NCBI GenBank assembly: GCA_033675265.1
Contig: JAUJYZ010000222.1
Location: 526,001-590,000 of the forward strand
DNA length: 64,000 nucleotides
Direction of reading: 5' to 3'
DNA from: Actinostola sp. cb2023
Lineage: Eukaryota; Cnidaria; Anthozoa; Actiniaria; Actinostolidae
Below, in pieces: positions 62,801 to 64,000 of the stretch; the first letter of the stretch is position 1; the number at the start of each line of letters is the position of its first letter. The position numbers and the translations under genes are program-made. A model generated the notes under the pieces. That model was given only the letters and a program-made list of their open reading frames with translations. It had not been told where the DNA came from and did not search any database.

Positions 62801-63651
62801 TCGAGGAGAAAGAGAAAAAAGAACTGACCTCAATGAGATTCGAACCCACAACCCTCGGTTCAACCCTCTGCTTATTACAAGTTTCACTGTATCACGTTAT
62901 AACTACCATCTAACGCTCTTATTTGACTATTGACAGGATTTTGAGCTTGAACCATGCTTGGAGTATTTACTGTTTGCACTAATAAAAGCCTATTGGTATC
63001 AACCAGTTACTCTTGACTTTCAACACCAGGTATAATTGTTGGACTGTACTCTATATACATGTACATATAGAGCATTAATAATAGAGGACTTATTAATACC
63101 AGGATGATGATGGTGATGATGATGATGATGTTAATTCTAGTCAGATCGCACCTAATTATAAGGATCTTTTATTTTTGTATATTTTATTGTAATGTATCTA
63201 ATGGTGCCAAATAAAAATTGTCATTGTCATTGATGATAATGATGATGATAATGATGATGATGATGGTGATGATGATGGTGAGTTGATGATGATGATGGTG
63301 AGTTGATGATGATGATGATGATGAGTTGATGATGATGAGTTGATGATGATGATGATGAGTTGATGATGATGATGAGAGTTGATGATGATGATGATGAGTT
63401 GATGATGATGATGTTTTTTTTTTTTTTTTTTAATTATTTACTTTTTTTTACTTTTTTATATTAATATTATTGTTATTATTTAAATAAACAACCAAAGTGA
63501 ATAATAAAATAATAATAACATTGATGAGTTTGTTGTTTAGGGGCACTGCCTGTCTCTTGCCTTGAATATCTTGAGGCATCACAAATCAAGAAGATTGTGG
63601 ATTGGCTGCAAAATATATCCTCACCTTAGAATAATTTATTATAAATATTAA
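47734..63651 (+). CDS. RNF123: RNF123/KPC1 E3 ubiquitin ligase, N-terminal part
   Basis: RNF123 is the catalytic subunit of the KPC ubiquitin ligase complex (cytoplasmic). Exons: 47734-47801, 49762-49847, 55546-55655, 56247-56301, 58004-58089, 58483-58569, 58646-58713, 60442-60567, 61260-61359, 61873-61974, 62496-62621, 62937-63029, 63541 onward. Phases close throughout for 369 codons up to exon 13. Matches to vertebrate RNF123 include [63 protein letters not shown] and [11 protein letters not shown]. The first exon ([19 protein letters not shown]) is inferred from its ATG, donor and phase. The RING finger at the C-terminus lies off the right edge. In exon 13 the frame reaches TAA at 63649, so its true 3' end is unresolved. 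Confidence 0.93.
47843..49549. mobile_element. 1.7-kb ATCGAT-rich inverted-repeat element with a nested element
   Basis: Outer ends CCCGG.GTAGGCAATCGATG and inverse, flanked by the 7-bp repeat CTAATAT (47836-47842, 49550-49556). The 200 bp inside each end is dense in ATCGAT. An inner element (about 48221-49410) has ends GAAGGGGTG.CCATGAAAACTG. Its core is homologous to the piggyBac-like copy at 12075-13096 in reverse orientation. It occupies RNF123 intron 1. Confidence 0.82.
50698..50817 (-). repeat. 3' LTR of the Ty3/gypsy element
   Basis: 120 bp, preceded on the minus strand by the purine tract AAGGAGAAAGA (50818-50828), the probable plus-strand primer. Confidence 0.95.
50942..54873 (-). 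CDS. Frameshifted gag-pol polyprotein
   Basis: Starts at ATG 54873 ([14 protein letters not shown]); the upstream in-frame ATG at 54951 lies in the LTR and reads through the primer site, so it is unlikely. Gag ends with two zinc knuckles ([27 protein letters not shown]). Protease has DTGA ([13 protein letters not shown]). Reverse transcriptase includes [11 protein letters not shown] and the catalytic VDDIL. RNase H has [11 protein letters not shown] and TDHKPLEYL. Integrase has the HxnH and CGTC zinc site, then ALDLFHL, TDNGPQF and the glutamate in GLAERTV. The frame stops at 53233 because of two extra bases near 53249-53250, just after LDASAGF in the reverse transcriptase; it resumes in another frame to 50942. 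This copy is therefore probably inactive. Confidence 0.95.
54899..54912 (-). promoter_or_regulatory. Primer-binding site of the Ty3/gypsy element
   Basis: Directly next to the 5' LTR, the minus strand reads TGGTGTCAGAAACG. The TGG end pairs with a tRNA CCA tail, and TGGTGTCAGAA fits a leucine tRNA 3' end as I recall it; the exact tRNA is not proven. Confidence 0.7.
54913..55032 (-). repeat. 5' LTR of the Ty3/gypsy element
   Basis: 120 bp, differing from the 3' LTR at one base (A for G near 54971). The minus-strand sequence starts TGTCATGATTC and ends GCTTACA. Confidence 0.95.
55715..55825. mobile_element. Hairpin MITE, GTAAGTGAT family, copy 7
   Basis: ATGTGATTGGTGATCAAAATGC ... GATCAGAAGTCAGTTATG around the AATTCTCCTCTTGAATTC core; 60 bp past RNF123 exon 3. 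Confidence 0.75.
55826..56246. other. RNF123 intron 3, remainder
   Basis: Unremarkable AT-rich sequence with short CATTCATTCA-type runs near 56085-56180. Nothing else is supported. Confidence 0.5.
56247..60567 (+). CDS. RNF123: RNF123 exons 4-8: SPRY domain
   Basis: Residues about 89-229. Order: [100 protein letters not shown]. This is the beta-sandwich SPRY fold, a protein-interaction module. Introns of this part carry a 32-bp minisatellite, a TTAA-flanked MITE, a Tc1 relic and a GGAA microsatellite. Confidence 0.95.
56370..57165. repeat. 32-bp minisatellite GGGCTTCCTGTGGTGC
   Basis: About 25 units containing TTGGGCTTCCTGTGGTGCTA and ATGTATTGTGA. Variants include CCCCCTGTGG and TTGAGG. Located in RNF123 intron 4, 70 bp after the exon 4 donor but not overlapping it. 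Confidence 0.95.
57334..57790. mobile_element. TTAA-flanked MITE, AGTGCTCCTAACCCC ends
   Basis: Arms AGTGCTCCTAACCCC.TTTACAA... and inverse pair for over 60 bp (TTAAAAATTGAATG, GAACTGATCA). Flanked by TTAA, which fits a piggyBac-type target. Confidence 0.8.
58745..59765 (+). mobile_element. Tc1/mariner element with broken transposase, 1021 bp
   Basis: Inverted ends CAGTCACAGGACATAAGTAT and inverse, pairing for about 35 bp, with TA on both sides. Inside, from 59028, the plus strand encodes a Tc1-like start ([20 protein letters not shown]) followed after a stop by [12 protein letters not shown] and RRFAKKN, a helix-turn-helix region and part of the following domain. Several stops and the loss of the DDE part make it a relic. 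It lies in RNF123 intron 7. Confidence 0.9.
59028..59470 (+). pseudogene. Tc1-like transposase remnant
   Basis: Starts at the ATG but stops after 23 codons. Homology-like segments continue in more than one frame ([28 protein letters not shown]). The catalytic aspartates are not visible, so it is truncated as well as frameshifted. Confidence 0.8.
59815..60300. repeat. (GAAA)n/(GGAA)n microsatellite
   Basis: About 30 bp of GAAA, then nearly 360 bp of almost perfect GGAA, then degenerate GAAA/GGAA. Leu-Pro-Ser-Phe and Arg-Lys-Glu-Gly frames across it are artefacts. Confidence 0.97.
60803..61110. mobile_element. 308-bp TA-flanked MITE, GACCTTTTTACC ends
   Basis: GACCTTTTTACCAATACAGC...CGGTAAAAAGGTC with an inner pair GGGATGC.CAGGGTGCAA / TTGCACCCTGAGCATCCC; TA on both sides. 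Confidence 0.85.
61260..63651 (+). CDS. RNF123: RNF123 exons 9-13: helical region after SPRY
   Basis: Exons 61260-61359, 61873-61974, 62496-62621, 62937-63029 and 63541-(63651). The residues include [46 protein letters not shown] and [16 protein letters not shown], aligning with the human region after SPRY. The first of these exons ends inside a 63-69 bp tandem repeat that copies its donor site. Confidence 0.9.
61338..61590 (+). repeat. 63-69 bp tandem repeat containing the RNF123 exon 9 donor
   Basis: Four units begin with TCTAGATA at 61338, 61401, 61470 and 61533. Each has the last 22 bp of exon 9, the GTAAGTACAC donor and TGTATGTCTAACGTTATGG. The first donor (61360) is taken as the real one. 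Confidence 0.95.
61997..62281. mobile_element. Hairpin MITE copy 8 interrupted by another MITE
   Basis: The outer copy starts TGCAAGAACAGTGTAAGTGG and ends CATTGTTCTTGCA. The inner copy (62070-62235) has ends GACCTCTTTAGCTT and inverse, with TA on both sides and GATCATGTGATGTAAACATG arms. The inner ends resemble those of 60803-61110. Confidence 0.88.
62668..62780. mobile_element. Palindromic MITE, GGGGCCGGTTGTTCGAAAGG ends
   Basis: Arms GGTTGTTCGAAAGGCGATTA ... TAATCGCCTTTCGAACAACT with TAATCCTGGATTAA on each side of the centre. Almost a perfect hairpin. Confidence 0.85.
62815..62890 (-). other. tRNA-like sequence, possibly a retroposon head
   Basis: The minus strand contains GTGGGTTCGAATCTCA, a good B-box/T-arm match, but acceptor and D-arm pairing could not be built. 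Most likely a tRNA-derived SINE fragment or chance. Confidence 0.25.
63100..63430. repeat. (GAT)n microsatellite with a poly-T tail
   Basis: GATGATGGTGATGAT and GATGAGTTGATGAT units, interrupted by an AATAAAAATTGTCATTG segment, ending in a T-run at 63415-63431. RNF123 intron 12. Confidence 0.95.
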
Positions 63652-63681
63652 CTTTGCTACGTCGCGCAAAATTAAAGGGCC

Positions 63682-63915
63682 TGGGACCTGTTTCTCGAAA
63701 GCCCCGTAAACTTTTCGGGCCCGAAAAGACATCTCAGAAATCTGAGACACTTACTCTACAAAGCTGTTCTTTTGACATGTTTTTAATATGAACAAACTTT
63801 CCCTTCATGCAAAGTTTCATGTCTGTAAACTACTTTGTTTTGAAGATATAGATTTTTAAAGAAATATTTTTCGGGCCCAATAAGCTTTTGGGGCTTTCGA
63901 GAAATGGGCCCCTGG
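63682..63915. mobile_element. MITE with GGGACCTGTTTCTCGAAAGCC ends
   Basis: CTGTTTCTCGAAAGCCCC ... GGGGCTTTCGAGAAATGGGCCC and an inner CGGGCCCGAAAAG / TTTTTCGGGCCC pair. It lies directly after RNF123 exon 13. Confidence 0.8.
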
Positions 63916-64000
63916 AAACAAATATTTACATTTTGAACCTCAGACAAGTTGTTATTCTTCTTTAACTCTCAACACTTTCCCTCAAAAGTTCAGTTACTTT

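Overview
This is eukaryotic, animal nuclear DNA: AT-rich, with short exons bounded by GT-AG introns and dense simple repeats, minisatellites and small inverted-repeat (MITE-like) transposons. Several MITE termini (for example the ones starting GGCCATTTCCGAG, CATTCTCGTA and GGGGCCGGTTGTTCGAAA) resemble repeats I remember from anthozoan cnidarian genomes, so a coral or sea-anemone relative is my best guess. That placement rests on memory, not on a search.

Three protein-coding genes were rebuilt exon by exon, with every splice phase closing. (1) Positions 667-36538, minus strand: a polybromo-1 (PBRM1/BAF180) orthologue, the chromatin-reader subunit of the PBAF SWI/SNF complex. Thirty-two coding exons give 1056 codons covering the N-terminus, six bromodomains and the start of the first BAH domain; the second BAH, the HMG box and the stop lie beyond the left edge. 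(2) Positions 38623-45322, minus strand: a complete 11-exon gene for a 545-residue, mostly alpha-helical coiled-coil protein that I do not recognise. (3) Positions 47734-63651 and beyond, plus strand: the 5' part of RNF123/KPC1, an E3 ubiquitin ligase, with 13 exons covering the N-terminus, the SPRY domain and the start of the helical region. Genes 2 and 3 are divergent around a 2.4 kb intergenic region.

The introns hold most of the DNA: GA-, TAGTGATAG-, ATT-, ACTAC-, GATT-, GGAA- and GAT-based arrays; minisatellites with units of about 16, 28, 32, 45, 50, 63-69, 74, 136 and 168-175 bp; over 25 MITE-like inverted repeats; a decayed Tc1/mariner element (58745-59765); and a young Ty3/gypsy retrotransposon (50698-55032) with 120-bp LTRs and a 5-bp target duplication, nested inside a TA-flanked MITE that is itself inside a further inverted repeat.

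The most unusual pattern is that several tandem arrays start at, or span, the 5' splice site of a coding exon (PBRM1 exons 11, 20, 24 and 25; RNF123 exon 9). They fill the following intron with copies of the exon end plus donor site. In RNF123 exon 9 one copied donor would give an in-frame 23-residue insertion.
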